A stretch of DNA of 64,000 nucleotides, taken from assembly GCA_902774245.1 (NCBI GenBank), contig CACYHQ010000006.1, positions 62,001 to 126,000 on the forward strand, given 5' to 3'. The translations under genes were made by a program, and so were the position numbers. Origin of the DNA: an uncultured bacterium (lineage in GTDB: Bacteria > Verrucomicrobiota > Lentisphaeria > Victivallales > UBA1829). This document shows, piece after piece, positions 1 to 8,823 of the stretch. A model generated the notes under the pieces. It had not been told where the DNA came from, searched no databases, and worked only from the letters and a program-made list of their open reading frames with translations. Each line of letters opens with the position of its first letter. Position 1 is the first letter of the stretch.

Positions 1-1
1 C

Positions 2-886
2 GTGAAATGGTATCAGGCGGCCGCGGAACAGAAGGACGAGGAGGCGCTGTACAGGCTCGGCTGGTGTTACGGGAAAGCCGTCGGCGTGGAGTATGACATG
101 CGGAAACAGTACATGTTGTGGACCTTAGCCGCAAAGCTGGGGCATGCGAAGGCTCAGTCCGAGGTCGGTGAATTTGCCATAATCTACGGAGATGATGATA
201 AATTCGGTCTCAAATTGCTTCGCAAGGCCGCGGAACAGGAGAATCCCGCCGCATTGAACATGCTCGGGACGTACTGCGAAAAGAGAAAACGGGATTTCAG
301 GGAAGCCGAAAAATGGTATCGCAAAGCCGCCGAAGCGTATCTCCGCGACGCCGAACGGGGCGATGCGGAAGCCCAGCTGGAACTGGGCATCATGTACGAA
401 ACGGGACAAGGTGTGACGAAGGATCCCGCCGAAGCCGAAAAGTGGTTCCGGAAAGCGCAGGAATCGTTTCATCGCGACGCCGAACAAGGCGATCCGTGGA
501 AACAGATGCTTTTGGGTGTGTTGTACAGTATGGGGAAATATGGAATAGAGCAGAACGACGCCGAGGTGATAAAATGGGTCGGGATGTCCGCAACCCAGGG
601 TTTCATGGAAGCGCAGGAACTTATGGGAGCATTTTACTTTCGCGGGAAGCATGTCGAAAAAGACGATGCCGAAGCCGTCCGCTGGTATCGCAAAGCCGAA
701 GCCCAGGGCAGCGAGTCCGCCCAGAGTTTTTTTGAGAAACATCCCGAGCTTCTCTCCCCCGGTGCCGGAAAGCCTGAAGCTGCCGGGACAACGGAAGATG
801 CCGGAACGCAATCCGCGCCCGGGACTTCCTATCCCCCGGTCGACGAAGTCTTCCGCGCTCTGGAGCGCTTCAAAAACTCCAAATGA
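2..886 (+). CDS. Sel1-repeat (TPR-like) protein, 5' partial
   Basis: The reading frame is open from the window edge, so the true start and any signal peptide probably lie upstream; the GTG at position 2 is only the first available codon. At least five Sel1-like repeats are visible, with the typical motifs AEAQLELGIMYETGQGV, AEKWFRKA and AVRWYRKAEAQG. These fold as short helix pairs and normally serve protein-protein contacts. The last 40 residues are Gly/Ala/Thr/Pro-rich and look disordered. A second Sel1 protein lies about 1.3 kb downstream, so this is a small cluster of related proteins. Partner and role are unknown. Family assignment is secure; the start is not. Confidence 0.85.
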   Translation: MKWYQAAAEQKDEEALYRLGWCYGKAVGVEYDMRKQYMLWTLAAKLGHAKAQSEVGEFAIIYGDDDKFGLKLLRKAAEQENPAALNMLGTYCEKRKRDFREAEKWYRKAAEAYLRDAERGDAEAQLELGIMYETGQGVTKDPAEAEKWFRKAQESFHRDAEQGDPWKQMLLGVLYSMGKYGIEQNDAEVIKWVGMSATQGFMEAQELMGAFYFRGKHVEKDDAEAVRWYRKAEAQGSESAQSFFEKHPELLSPGAGKPEAAGTTEDAGTQSAPGTSYPPVDEVFRALERFKNSK

Positions 887-906
887 TTCCGCCGTTAGAC
901 GAATCC

Positions 907-997
907 TTCCAACTTTCAGCTCGAAACGAACAGGACCTGACCTGCTGTTAAATCCGGAATCAGCAACACCAATTCCACGGAGAAATAACATGAAACA
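907..997 (+). repeat. Duplicated leader sequence, copy 1
   Basis: About 90 bp ending at the ATG of the following gene is nearly identical to 4057-4148. Both contain CAGCTCGAAACGAACAGGAC, then CGGAATCAGCAACACC, then GGAGAAATAACATGAAACA. Differences are a few substitutions and 1-base indels. It supplies the ribosome binding site (GGAGAAA) of the downstream gene. The two downstream proteins are not visibly related, so only the expression leader seems to have been copied or conserved. Confidence 0.85.
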
Positions 998-1874
998 TCC
1001 TCCCGGCAGCGAAGCAAAACCGAAACGAAAGCGGCTCAGGTCATGCCTGATCGTGTTCCTCGGATATCTTGCAATTTCCCTCGTCATCGTCTGTGTCTTC
1101 GGCGGATGCTGCATAAAGTGCGCGATAGATTATAATTGTCCCCGAAGAGCCAGACTTGAAGACCGTCATTTCGGGCTGTCTCCCGATGGCCGCGAGATCG
1201 TATATTCTTCCGTGCTGGGCATCTACCGACAAAATGCTCTGGGTGTTTATAACATACGTTCGGAAGGACCGCATTTTGAGAAACGGATTCCGATGGACCC
1301 CGTCCCGGACGGAATGTTCCGCTTCACCCTGGTGGTCGAGGAAGATCCGTCACAGGCTCGAGCCATAATCAACACAAGTAGATTCTGGACTTCAAATTGG
1401 AATGACCCGGTGGGTTATATTCTTCCTTTCCAACTGGCGTCCATCGGAGGGATCAACACCTTTCCCGATTACTATCACGACTTCTGGCCCGATGGCACTT
1501 TTCTTTTAAAAATTCATCCCGACGACCGGGATAAACTGTCACAGCCGTTTTCCATTCCCATCAGAGATTTTGGCAAAGCGCATCTTCGAAATAAGACCGT
1601 CCTTGTATTCCCACGTGGAAGACAAGAAAACCGTTATGAGGTTTTGACTGCCGGAAGCCCCCGCGAGGAGGATTACATTCCTGAGACGGATAAGCGTGTT
1701 TTGTTGCCGCCGCCGTTCGAGGACGAATTCTTTGCCATCGCAAAAGAAGAAACAAGAGAACACGGCGTGAAAGGCGGATTATTCCTTGTTGGCGGAGCTT
1801 TCCTTCTGGATGTGGTATGCCTGCCCGCCGAGGTGCTGTACTGGATCGGACGGGAAATATATCGCCGTTTCTGA
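990..1874 (+). CDS. Hypothetical membrane protein
   Basis: 294 aa. The ATG at 990 was chosen over the longer upstream frame because a GGAGAAA ribosome binding site sits just before it and the same leader precedes another ATG at 4141. Residues 1-15 are basic, then residues 17-40 form a hydrophobic membrane segment or signal anchor ending in a Cys-rich stretch (GGCCIKC). A second hydrophobic segment lies near the C-terminus (GGLFLVGGAFLLDVVCLPAE), distantly reminiscent of the YceK/YidQ-type lipoprotein tail. The middle part looks soluble. I recognise no family and assign no function. It lies between two Sel1 genes. Confidence 0.7.
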   Translation: MKHPPGSEAKPKRKRLRSCLIVFLGYLAISLVIVCVFGGCCIKCAIDYNCPRRARLEDRHFGLSPDGREIVYSSVLGIYRQNALGVYNIRSEGPHFEKRIPMDPVPDGMFRFTLVVEEDPSQARAIINTSRFWTSNWNDPVGYILPFQLASIGGINTFPDYYHDFWPDGTFLLKIHPDDRDKLSQPFSIPIRDFGKAHLRNKTVLVFPRGRQENRYEVLTAGSPREEDYIPETDKRVLLPPPFEDEFFAIAKEETREHGVKGGLFLVGGAFLLDVVCLPAEVLYWIGREIYRRF

Positions 1875-1881
1875 AACAATC

Positions 1882-1938
1882 TGAGGAGAAATGATCCATC
1901 CACTCAACCGTAGCTCTTCCCCGCCGTCCTGTCACGGG
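1882..1938 (+). repeat. Degenerate duplicated trailer sequence, copy 1
   Basis: The sequence just after the stop codon resembles 5289-5343: both have AGCTCTTCCC, then GCCGT, CTGTC and a CGG. It follows the gene whose leader is also duplicated, so both ends of a gene cassette may be shared while the coding parts differ. Similarity is short and partly degenerate. Confidence 0.45.
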
Positions 1939-2069
1939 CGGCAGGGAGCGGAATCAACCGGGCTTGCCAGTTATCACGCCTCAATGCGGAACTCCTGCAA
2001 CTGGTCGTCCCGAAGACTCATCCCGGCAGGCTTCGGGCAGGAAGTCGGCGGGAAAGATGACTTTTTCCT

Positions 2070-2152
2070 TTGCATTTCCGGCATTTTACGCTTGATTATT
2101 TGTTTGGAGCGTGGTATAATAAAGTTGTGATTCCTCACCTCCATCGGCAACA
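2070..2152 (+). repeat. Duplicated promoter region, copy 1
   Basis: About 80 bp closely matches 3341-3426, starting TGCATTTCCGGCATTTT and running through the promoter to CTCCATC(G/A)GCAACA. It carries a complete sigma70-type promoter upstream of the Sel1 lipoprotein gene. Confidence 0.85.
2092..2120 (+). promoter_or_regulatory. Sigma70-type promoter of the Sel1 lipoprotein gene
   Basis: TTGATT at 2092-2097 and a perfect TATAAT at 2115-2120 are separated by 17 bp. The same promoter is duplicated at 3363-3391. The predicted transcript start near 2127 rules out the upstream in-frame ATG at 2070 as the start of the next gene. Confidence 0.8.
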
Positions 2153-2171
2153 CTATGAAAGAACCGAAAGC

Positions 2172-3191
2172 ATGTCGAACACGAAAATGAGACGAAACAT
2201 CTTCCTCGCGGTCGTTCTGGCTGTCGCGGCGTTCACCGGGTGCGGCATGAGCGAGAAAGCCATTCTCGCGGAACTGAATGCCGGCAATGCTGCTCTCGAT
2301 GCAAAGGATTACGAAACGGCTGCGAAGCATTTTGAGTCGGCTGGAAAGCATGGAAATGCCGAGGCGCAGTACAAACTCGGCGAATGCTACGCGACCGGCA
2401 ACGGCGTCGAAGCGAGCGCGTCCGAGGCTGTGAAATGGTACCGCAAAGCGGCGGAACAGGGGCACGCCGAGGCGCAATACCAGATGGGCCGATGGTACGA
2501 CGGAACGCTGGTGATCAACAGCAACACGGAAATGCACTTTGAATTCTGTGCAAACGAGGATGAGGATGACGAGGAAGCCCTGAAATGGTACCATAAAGCC
2601 GCAGAACAGGGGCATCAGGACGCAAAAATGTGGATTAAAAATCACGATCTGTGGGCGGCGGAAAAGGGCGACGCCGAGGCGCAATACCGAGTCGGCTGTT
2701 ACTATCTGGAAACTCAGTCTTTTGACCTCAGTGATATGGCCGCGGATTATTTCCGAAAGGCCGCCGAACAGGGACACGAAAATGCGAAAGAGAAACTGAA
2801 AGAACTTGAACGGGCATACACGGCACGGGAAAAAGACCGTCCGCAGGATGACGAAAAAGACGATACGATCGTCACCAAACGGACGGAATTGATAGAAGCC
2901 GGGAAGTATTGCTATATCGTGGTTTCGATGGGAAACACGAATCTATTTATCTGGAGTTACCTCAAGGCGCGTTATCGGGAGAGCGAAGACTTCCGCTACA
3001 TCAAAACATCGATCTATGATACCAAAAACCATGATTTGATCTTCTTCGAAAACGGAAAAGAGCTGTATGTTTTCGATAATCTTGATCTTTTGGAATACAA
3101 CGGGAAAAAGTACGATATCGAGACGCATCGCAACGTGTTCGTCGATGACGATAAACTGGGGGTAGGCATGTCTATCCGGACATTCCGGTAA
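2172..3191 (+). CDS. Sel1-repeat lipoprotein
   Basis: 339 aa. The start at 2172 lies downstream of the promoter and gives a lipoprotein signal: basic MRRN, a hydrophobic stretch, and the lipobox FTGC, so the mature protein should be lipid-anchored. Sel1 repeats follow at roughly residues 55-110, 150-175 and 195-235 (motifs AEAQYKLGECYATGNGV, AVKWYRKAAEQGH, AEAQYRVGCYYLE). After the repeats comes a charged stretch and a C-terminal domain of about 100 residues that I do not recognise. Probably an envelope scaffold for protein contacts; no partner is indicated. Confidence 0.85.
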   Translation: MSNTKMRRNIFLAVVLAVAAFTGCGMSEKAILAELNAGNAALDAKDYETAAKHFESAGKHGNAEAQYKLGECYATGNGVEASASEAVKWYRKAAEQGHAEAQYQMGRWYDGTLVINSNTEMHFEFCANEDEDDEEALKWYHKAAEQGHQDAKMWIKNHDLWAAEKGDAEAQYRVGCYYLETQSFDLSDMAADYFRKAAEQGHENAKEKLKELERAYTAREKDRPQDDEKDDTIVTKRTELIEAGKYCYIVVSMGNTNLFIWSYLKARYRESEDFRYIKTSIYDTKNHDLIFFENGKELYVFDNLDLLEYNGKKYDIETHRNVFVDDDKLGVGMSIRTFR

Positions 3192-3340
3192 TCCGAAATC
3201 TTTTTCGTCCACGCTTACAATATCGCCGAGAAACGATTTGGACGAACTCGGGGAAGTTATGCTGAGCGCCGGAAAAACACCTTCCCGACTGGGGAACGCC
3301 CCGACAACAGATGTTCGATCAATGATTCTCGGCGTTTCCC

Positions 3341-3426
3341 TTGCATTTCCGGCATTTTCCGCTTGATTATTTGTTTGGGGTGTGGTATAATAAAGTTGTG
3401 ATTCCTCAAACCCTCCATCAGCAACA
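3341..3426 (+). repeat. Duplicated promoter region, copy 2
   Basis: Near-identical to 2070-2152, including the -35 and -10 boxes and the start of the 5' untranslated region. The rest of the 250-bp gap (3192-3340) holds no gene I can support. Confidence 0.85.
3363..3391 (+). promoter_or_regulatory. Sigma70-type promoter, duplicate copy
   Basis: TTGATT (3363-3368), a 17-bp spacer and TATAAT (3386-3391) match the copy at 2092-2120. It should drive the small membrane protein gene at 3442. Confidence 0.8.
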
Positions 3427-3441
3427 ACTTGAAAACCTGAA

Positions 3442-4029
3442 ATGATGTCGAAATCGGAAAAACTGAATGTCATCGGCTGTTATCTGCTGGTTCTCGTCGG
3501 GGTGGCGTTGATGATCTCGAATCTTGTGTGGAAGATCATTGTGGTCGCAGTCCTGGCGATTCTGGGAGCCGTCGTGTTCTATCTGCTGCTCAAACCCGAC
3601 AAGCCGAAAAAGAAGGATGCGAATCCTGCCACGCCGGAAAACATCGACGAGCTGCTGGAACAGTACGGCACGGACGACAAGCCGTCGCCGAAAATGGCGA
3701 AACTGGTGAAATCGAAGAGCGAATCGAACCTTTTCCGATACGGCAAAGTCGTGTATGACGACTACACCTTTTTCGACATCACGGCGTGCCATTCCCAAAC
3801 GTATCAGGGGAAACGCTTTTACCGGATTTCGGCCGAGGAAAACGCCTCGGAGGAAGAGTATTTCATCTGCGAAGCCCCGGACGACCGCGCCGTCTATCTC
3901 TTCTCGCTCAATCCCGATGTCCGCGCGTTCACCGAGGAAGTCGAGACGAACCCGGAGGACGACAGCTTCCACCCGTGGAAGGAATACGATTCGCTGGATG
4001 ATTTCCTGAAGTCACTGATGAAAGACTGA
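3442..4029 (+). CDS. Hypothetical two-pass membrane protein
   Basis: 195 aa. Near the N-terminus are two closely spaced hydrophobic segments (about residues 8-28 and 31-50), followed by a Lys-rich stop-transfer (KPDKPKKK). The remaining 140 residues are acidic, soluble-looking and of unknown family. ATG 3442 is followed directly by a second in-frame ATG. The gene shares its promoter sequence with the Sel1 lipoprotein gene, so the two may be co-regulated. No function assigned. Confidence 0.7.
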   Translation: MMSKSEKLNVIGCYLLVLVGVALMISNLVWKIIVVAVLAILGAVVFYLLLKPDKPKKKDANPATPENIDELLEQYGTDDKPSPKMAKLVKSKSESNLFRYGKVVYDDYTFFDITACHSQTYQGKRFYRISAEENASEEEYFICEAPDDRAVYLFSLNPDVRAFTEEVETNPEDDSFHPWKEYDSLDDFLKSLMKD

Positions 4030-4056
4030 ACCGACATCAAAGATCGGAACATACTA

Positions 4057-4148
4057 TTCCAACCTTCAGCTCGAAACGAACAGGACCTGAACCTGCTACC
4101 GAACCGGAATCAGCAACACCAATTCCATAGGAGAAATAACATGAAACA
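4057..4148 (+). repeat. Duplicated leader sequence, copy 2
   Basis: Near-identical to 907-997, including the AGGAGAAATAACATGAAACA start context. It precedes an unrelated secreted protein gene. Confidence 0.85.
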
Positions 4149-5301
4149 CCGATTATTTCTGATCGCAACTTTGTTCGCCTGTATGCCGGGCGTATTCGCC
4201 GCGTCGGCAGAGGATGCCGCATCGTCACCCGCGCAAAAGGAGACGGGAAAGATCATTTCAGTCCCCGATATTAACGAGTCAGATCTGAAACCATTTATTC
4301 TCAAACATGAAGGTGCTTTTCTGAGATCGGTTCAAAATAATGGACATATTCAAGAGCTTATTTCAAGAGACTATAATACCAGTTTTCGTTTTGATCAGGA
4401 GGAACATCTGCAGTATTCCGCAAAAGTACTTTTAGAAAAGATAAAAAAGTATCCGGGAACCATCGTAATGCCCCCCGCCAACATACTGATGATTTCTTTT
4501 CCGGAGAATATTGAAAGTCTGTTTCATACTTCCAAAAAAGGAAACATGAATCATCAATCGGTCTCTTCAGAAATTGTTCGTTCGATCCGGATATCGGACA
4601 ATCAAAAAGAGAAGAATTGCAGTGTCGTTTTCCAAATCAATGAATCAGGAAAGCATGCTTTATGCAAAAATATTGTCGATACATATTACGACTATCAGAG
4701 ATCATCGCGAATCAATACCTGGTCAAATGCGCGGATTCCTCAGAAAAAAACGCCATTTCATTTCAATGCCTATTTTGACACGAGCTTTCATGGTTCCTAT
4801 GTATTGGATGCGACATACTACAACATGACGATAAATGTTAAAGCCGATTCCTCCGACAGCGATACCATCGAATCAATTCAATCAATCTTTGATCCGATTG
4901 TCAAAATTTTTCATGGACACGAAACCATAAAAAATGTACCCAATGTGGATTATTACAATTTAACTCCGACCGTCAAAGATGACAGCCATCACACGACGAC
5001 ATTTAAACTGGATTGCATTGTGAAGGAACAACACAACGGGATACCTCAAAAAAACTGGGTGCTTGCCGTTTCTGATAAGGGGGAACTGTCTGTCGATAAG
5101 TTTTCCTCTCATCTTACCCCAAAAAATGAAACGATAGAGTATTCCTCCATTCCCAATTCCTTCGATACCGTTTTCCTGACGCTCCCTCTGGGCGAGAAGT
5201 CCGCGACCTTGACGTTCTACTTCATCTCCGAGGACGGCACACAGTATTCCGCCCAGAGCATCACCCTGAACGCGCCAGAGAAACAACTTGAGGGGAAATA
5301 A
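4141..5301 (+). CDS. Hypothetical secreted protein, AT-rich
   Basis: 386 aa. ATG 4141 follows an AGGAGAAA ribosome binding site. Residues 1-20 form a signal peptide ending GVFA, with likely cleavage before ASAED, so the product is exported. No domain is recognised; the body is rich in Ser, Thr, Asn and His with alternating beta-like stretches. Base composition is clearly lower in GC than neighbouring genes, and A/T-ending codons are frequent in the middle of the gene, which suggests recent acquisition or relaxed constraint. It sits in the duplicated-leader cluster. Confidence 0.7.
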   Translation: MKHRLFLIATLFACMPGVFAASAEDAASSPAQKETGKIISVPDINESDLKPFILKHEGAFLRSVQNNGHIQELISRDYNTSFRFDQEEHLQYSAKVLLEKIKKYPGTIVMPPANILMISFPENIESLFHTSKKGNMNHQSVSSEIVRSIRISDNQKEKNCSVVFQINESGKHALCKNIVDTYYDYQRSSRINTWSNARIPQKKTPFHFNAYFDTSFHGSYVLDATYYNMTINVKADSSDSDTIESIQSIFDPIVKIFHGHETIKNVPNVDYYNLTPTVKDDSHHTTTFKLDCIVKEQHNGIPQKNWVLAVSDKGELSVDKFSSHLTPKNETIEYSSIPNSFDTVFLTLPLGEKSATLTFYFISEDGTQYSAQSITLNAPEKQLEGK

Positions 5302-5343
5302 TCAACCCGCGCAGCCGAGCTCTTCCCTGCCGTGCTGTCGCGG
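5289..5343 (+). repeat. Degenerate duplicated trailer sequence, copy 2
   Basis: Resembles 1882-1938 immediately after the stop codon of the gene with the matching leader. Weak, short similarity. Confidence 0.4.
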
Positions 5344-5402
5344 TCCAGCATTGCCCCCCGCGTTTTAACGTAAAAATAACGTTGAAAAGGCGTTTTATCC
5401 TG

Positions 5403-5430
5403 TTGAAAAACCGTCATTTTGTGCTATGTT
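5403..5430 (+). promoter_or_regulatory. Promoter of the GH97 gene
   Basis: TTGAAA (5403-5408), 16-bp spacer, TGC then TATGTT (5425-5430). This matches the promoter style seen before several other genes in the window. Confidence 0.7.
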
Positions 5431-5488
5431 TACAGTGAATCGGAATCTTCGTCCTGACTTTTAACCTTCATCCATAGGAAACCAGACC

Positions 5489-7537
5489 ATGAAGTTCTCA
5501 CTCTCCATGAAAGCGGCACTCTCCTGCGCCGCGGTCTTCATCGCCGCCGGACTTTGCTCCGCCGCCGATCCCTTTCTGACCTCGCCGGACGCGGACAAGA
5601 CGATCCGCGTGTACCTCGACGAAGGCAACGTGCTCCGCGTGGAGCGTAACGCGTCGGAAGTCTTCCAGGTCCGCCTCGGCCTGAAGTCGAACAAGGCGGA
5701 ATACGATTTCTCGCAGCTGAAGCTCGCGGGGCAGGTGCCGTCCGGCAGCAGCGTCGCGCTCGTGACCGAGAAGTACACGGCAGTGAACGGCAAGCGCTCC
5801 GAACGCACTGTCCGCATGAACGAAAAGACGCTCGTCTTCGGCGAAGGCGAGAAGCAGATCGGCGTGATCGTGCGCGCGGGCAGCGATTCCTTCGCGTTCC
5901 GCTACAGCGTCGGCGGCTCCGGCGACGTCGAATTCCAGGGCGAATCCACGTCGTTCGTGTTCCCGCTGACCGACGGATTCCGCATGCAGCGCCGCGTGAC
6001 CAGCTACGAAGACCGTTACATCGCCTACACGGCGGACCAGCTCCGCGGCGGTCCGCAGGGCGGCCAGGGCGGTCAGCGCGGTCCCGGAGGTCCGGGCGGC
6101 GGCCGCGGCGGACGCGGCGGCGCCAACCGGAACTGGAACTATCCTCTGCTCTTCAACTCCGCCGACAAATCCACGTGGGGCCTCCTCTCCGAGACGTGGT
6201 TCGACGGCACCTACTGCGGCACCTATCTGGTGTCCTCCGTCGACGACAAGGGCGTGAGCTTCACCACGCATTATCCGGATCCCGGCGAAGGCGCGAACCA
6301 GGGCGCGGTCAACCCGACGACCACGCTCCCGTGGAAATCCCCGTGGCGCTGCGTCGTGATCGGCACGCTCGCCGACATCGTGGAATCCACGCTCATCGAC
6401 GACCTCGCGCCCGAATGCGCGGTGCCGGACGTCTCCTGGATCACCCCCGGCGTGGCGTCCTGGGTCTACTGGGCGTACAACCACGGCAGCAAGGACTACC
6501 AGATCGTGAAGGACTACATCCTGCTCGCCTCCGAAATGAAGTGGCCGAACGTCCTGATCGACTGGGAATGGGACGTGATGGGCAACGGCGGCAACATCGA
6601 CGACGCGCTCAAACTCGCCAAGGAGAAGAACGTCGGCGTCTGGCTGTGGTACAACTCCGGCGGAAAGCACAACTACGTCGGCGGCGGCCCGCGCGACCGT
6701 TTCAACACCCATGAATCCCGCGAAAAGGAATTCGCCTGGCTCACCGAAAAGACCGTCAAGGGCGTGAAGATCGACTTCTTCGAGAGCGACAAGCAGAGCA
6801 TGATGCAGTACTACGTCGACATCCTGAAGGATGCCGCGCCGCACAAGATCATGGTCAACTTCCACGGCTCCACGCTCCCGCGCGGCTGGTCCCGCACCTA
6901 CCCCAACCTCATGTCCATGGAGTGCGTCTGGGGCGCGGAACAGTACAACAACCACCCGATGATGACCGAACCGGCCGCCGAACACAACACCACGCTGCCC
7001 TTTACGCGCAACGTCGTCGGCCCGATGGACTACACCCCCACCGCGTTCACCAACTCCCAGCACAAGCACCTCACCTCCCACGCGCATGAACTCGCGCTCC
7101 CGGTCGTCTTCGAATCCGCCTGCCAGCACATGGCGGACCGCCCGTCCGCGTTCCGCGCCCTCCCCGAAAAGGTGAAGGACTTCATCGCCGGCCTCCCGAC
7201 CACCTGGGACGACACCAAGTACCTCGGCGGCGAACCGGCCGACTTCGTGATCCTCGGCCGCCGCAAAGGCGACACCTGGTACGTCGGCGGCATCAACGGC
7301 AAGAACGAGACGCGCGAAGTCAAGTTCACCGTCCCCGGCAAGGCGGGCGACACCTACTCCTTCCGCAAGATCGCGGACGGCAAGGACGTCGATTCCAACT
7401 ACTTCATCAACGGCGACGTGAAGCCCGACGATCCGCGCGCCTGGGACATCGTCGAAGGCACCGCCAAAGCCGGCGACGTCATCACCGTCCGCATGATCGG
7501 CCGCGGCGGCTTCTCCTTCCGCTTCATCAAGAAGTGA
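5489..7537 (+). CDS. Secreted glycoside hydrolase family 97 protein
   Basis: 682 aa with a signal peptide (residues 1-25, cleavage near CSAA). The order is typical of GH97: N-terminal beta-sandwich (about 30-310), catalytic TIM barrel (about 315-570), C-terminal beta domain. Family landmarks include VLIDWEWD, VWLWYNSGG, VKIDFFESD and SMECVWGAEQ. GH97 enzymes cleave alpha-glucosides or alpha-galactosides. Inverting SusB-type members lack an Asp in the VKIDFF position, whereas retaining members have it as nucleophile; Asp429 here therefore favours the retaining, alpha-galactosidase-like subgroup (inference). Residues 187-212 are an inserted Gly/Gln/Arg-rich loop within the N-terminal domain. 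ATG 5489 follows AGGAAA. It stands alone with its own promoter and terminator, not in a SusC/D-type locus. Confidence 0.88.
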   Translation: MKFSLSMKAALSCAAVFIAAGLCSAADPFLTSPDADKTIRVYLDEGNVLRVERNASEVFQVRLGLKSNKAEYDFSQLKLAGQVPSGSSVALVTEKYTAVNGKRSERTVRMNEKTLVFGEGEKQIGVIVRAGSDSFAFRYSVGGSGDVEFQGESTSFVFPLTDGFRMQRRVTSYEDRYIAYTADQLRGGPQGGQGGQRGPGGPGGGRGGRGGANRNWNYPLLFNSADKSTWGLLSETWFDGTYCGTYLVSSVDDKGVSFTTHYPDPGEGANQGAVNPTTTLPWKSPWRCVVIGTLADIVESTLIDDLAPECAVPDVSWITPGVASWVYWAYNHGSKDYQIVKDYILLASEMKWPNVLIDWEWDVMGNGGNIDDALKLAKEKNVGVWLWYNSGGKHNYVGGGPRDRFNTHESREKEFAWLTEKTVKGVKIDFFESDKQSMMQYYVDILKDAAPHKIMVNFHGSTLPRGWSRTYPNLMSMECVWGAEQYNNHPMMTEPAAEHNTTLPFTRNVVGPMDYTPTAFTNSQHKHLTSHAHELALPVVFESACQHMADRPSAFRALPEKVKDFIAGLPTTWDDTKYLGGEPADFVILGRRKGDTWYVGGINGKNETREVKFTVPGKAGDTYSFRKIADGKDVDSNYFINGDVKPDDPRAWDIVEGTAKAGDVITVRMIGRGGFSFRFIKK

Positions 7538-7588
7538 GAACAAGATGAAAGCCCGCTGAAATAAGCAGGCTGATTTCTAAAAACAGTT

Positions 7589-7632
7589 CGTCCGCTTCCA
7601 CGGCGCACACCGTTCGGAAGCGGACGTTTTTT
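7589..7632 (+). terminator. Rho-independent terminator after GH97
   Basis: CGTCCGCTTCC (7589-7599) pairs perfectly with GGAAGCGGACG (7616-7626) and is followed by TTTTTT. It also separates this gene from the convergent operon on the other strand. Confidence 0.9.
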
Positions 7633-7705
7633 ATGGTTTGAAATGGGGAGCCCGTCTTCGCGCGTTCAGTTCATGACTGGATTGCGGACAGGGCGGTTCA
7701 GCGTA

Positions 7706-8791
7706 TCACTTCGGGACGAAATGATACTGCGATGCCCGTCTTTGTTTGAACTCGGGGTCGACGACCAGGACTTTGGACAGCACTTCCGTGCAGCGTCCGC
7801 AGTGCGTGCAGCTGGTCGCGCATTTGCCGCCGATGCCACTCTCCGCCCAGTCCGCCGGGAACCGTTTGTTGTCGAGGATGTACGGCCGGAAGAAGAACGT
7901 GTAGACCGGGTCGAGGAGGCCCAGCAGATTGCCGTCGTAGCTGCGCTCGCAGTAGGCACGGATGATGCGCTCCGGATCGGGGACCGCGCGGGTCGAGAGT
8001 TTGACCACATCGACCTCGTCCTCGTAATAATGCAGGTCTTCCGGGCGAATCCAGGACGAACGCAGGATCTCCTCATACTGCTTCTTCATGTACATGTTGA
8101 TGCAGCGCGACGGCTGGATGCCCGTACGCTTCGTTTCCGGCACGGTCCGGCTCAATCCGTGCGAATTGATCGTCTCGTGGAAGAAATGGAACGGACAGTT
8201 CCGCAGGCAGCTTCCGTTCACGAGCATGCACAGCTTCTTGCCGTGGTCGCGGGTCCATTTGCGGAACGCCCGGAGCGTGGGCAGATCGCGCTGGAGATCG
8301 CGGCTGATGTAGTAGGAATCGAACATCGGCGCCATGTATTCCATGGAGATGATGCTGTCCACGCGCGCGTTCACGGACGCCCGGATGTCGATCTTCGGGA
8401 AATCGCGCTTGATGATCTGCGCCAGGTACGGCGAGATGACCGTGACGGTCTCCGGCAGGATGCCCCGGCTGTCCATGTCGGCCAGCGCGCCGATCACGCG
8501 GTCATGCTGTGCCGCCGTAAACGCCTCTTCGCCGTAGCACATGGCGTTGATGAGCAGATCTAGCGAAAGCCCCTTGGAGCGAGCCCAGCGCATATCCTCG
8601 GTGACGATGCCTTTCAGCTTTTCCGTTTCGCCGACCATTCTGCGGGCGTTTTTCAGATCCGGCCAGGAAAAGAACACCTCCTGAATGTGGTCCTGATAGC
8701 GTCCTACAACATCCTGAAATTCGCATTTGGCGTTGCCGAAGAAATGTCCGACCGCGTATTTCTTTCTGACGTGCTGTATCTGCTTGTCCAT
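7706..8791 (-). CDS. Cys-rich U32-like TIM-barrel protein, paralogue 3
   Basis: 361 aa. The start at 8791 (MDKQIQ) has an AAAGGA ribosome binding site and aligns with its paralogues; a TTG 39 bases upstream is less likely. It is the third of three tandem paralogues. Shared landmarks are AVGHFFG near the N-terminus, an LLINAMCYGEEA segment, ASVNARVDS, a CMLVNGSCLRNCP Cys motif mid-protein and a C-terminal CTHCGRC cluster. The pattern resembles the U32 peptidase-like family (UbiU/UbiV/YhbU type), whose members use conserved Cys residues for a 4Fe-4S cluster and often act in RNA or quinone modification. That assignment is by motif resemblance only. Substrate unknown. Confidence 0.6.
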   Translation of the reverse strand: MDKQIQHVRKKYAVGHFFGNAKCEFQDVVGRYQDHIQEVFFSWPDLKNARRMVGETEKLKGIVTEDMRWARSKGLSLDLLINAMCYGEEAFTAAQHDRVIGALADMDSRGILPETVTVISPYLAQIIKRDFPKIDIRASVNARVDSIISMEYMAPMFDSYYISRDLQRDLPTLRAFRKWTRDHGKKLCMLVNGSCLRNCPFHFFHETINSHGLSRTVPETKRTGIQPSRCINMYMKKQYEEILRSSWIRPEDLHYYEDEVDVVKLSTRAVPDPERIIRAYCERSYDGNLLGLLDPVYTFFFRPYILDNKRFPADWAESGIGGKCATSCTHCGRCTEVLSKVLVVDPEFKQRRASQYHFVPK

Positions 8792-8823
8792 GGAGGGGTT
8801 CCTTTGGATGGGCCGGGGAAGGT

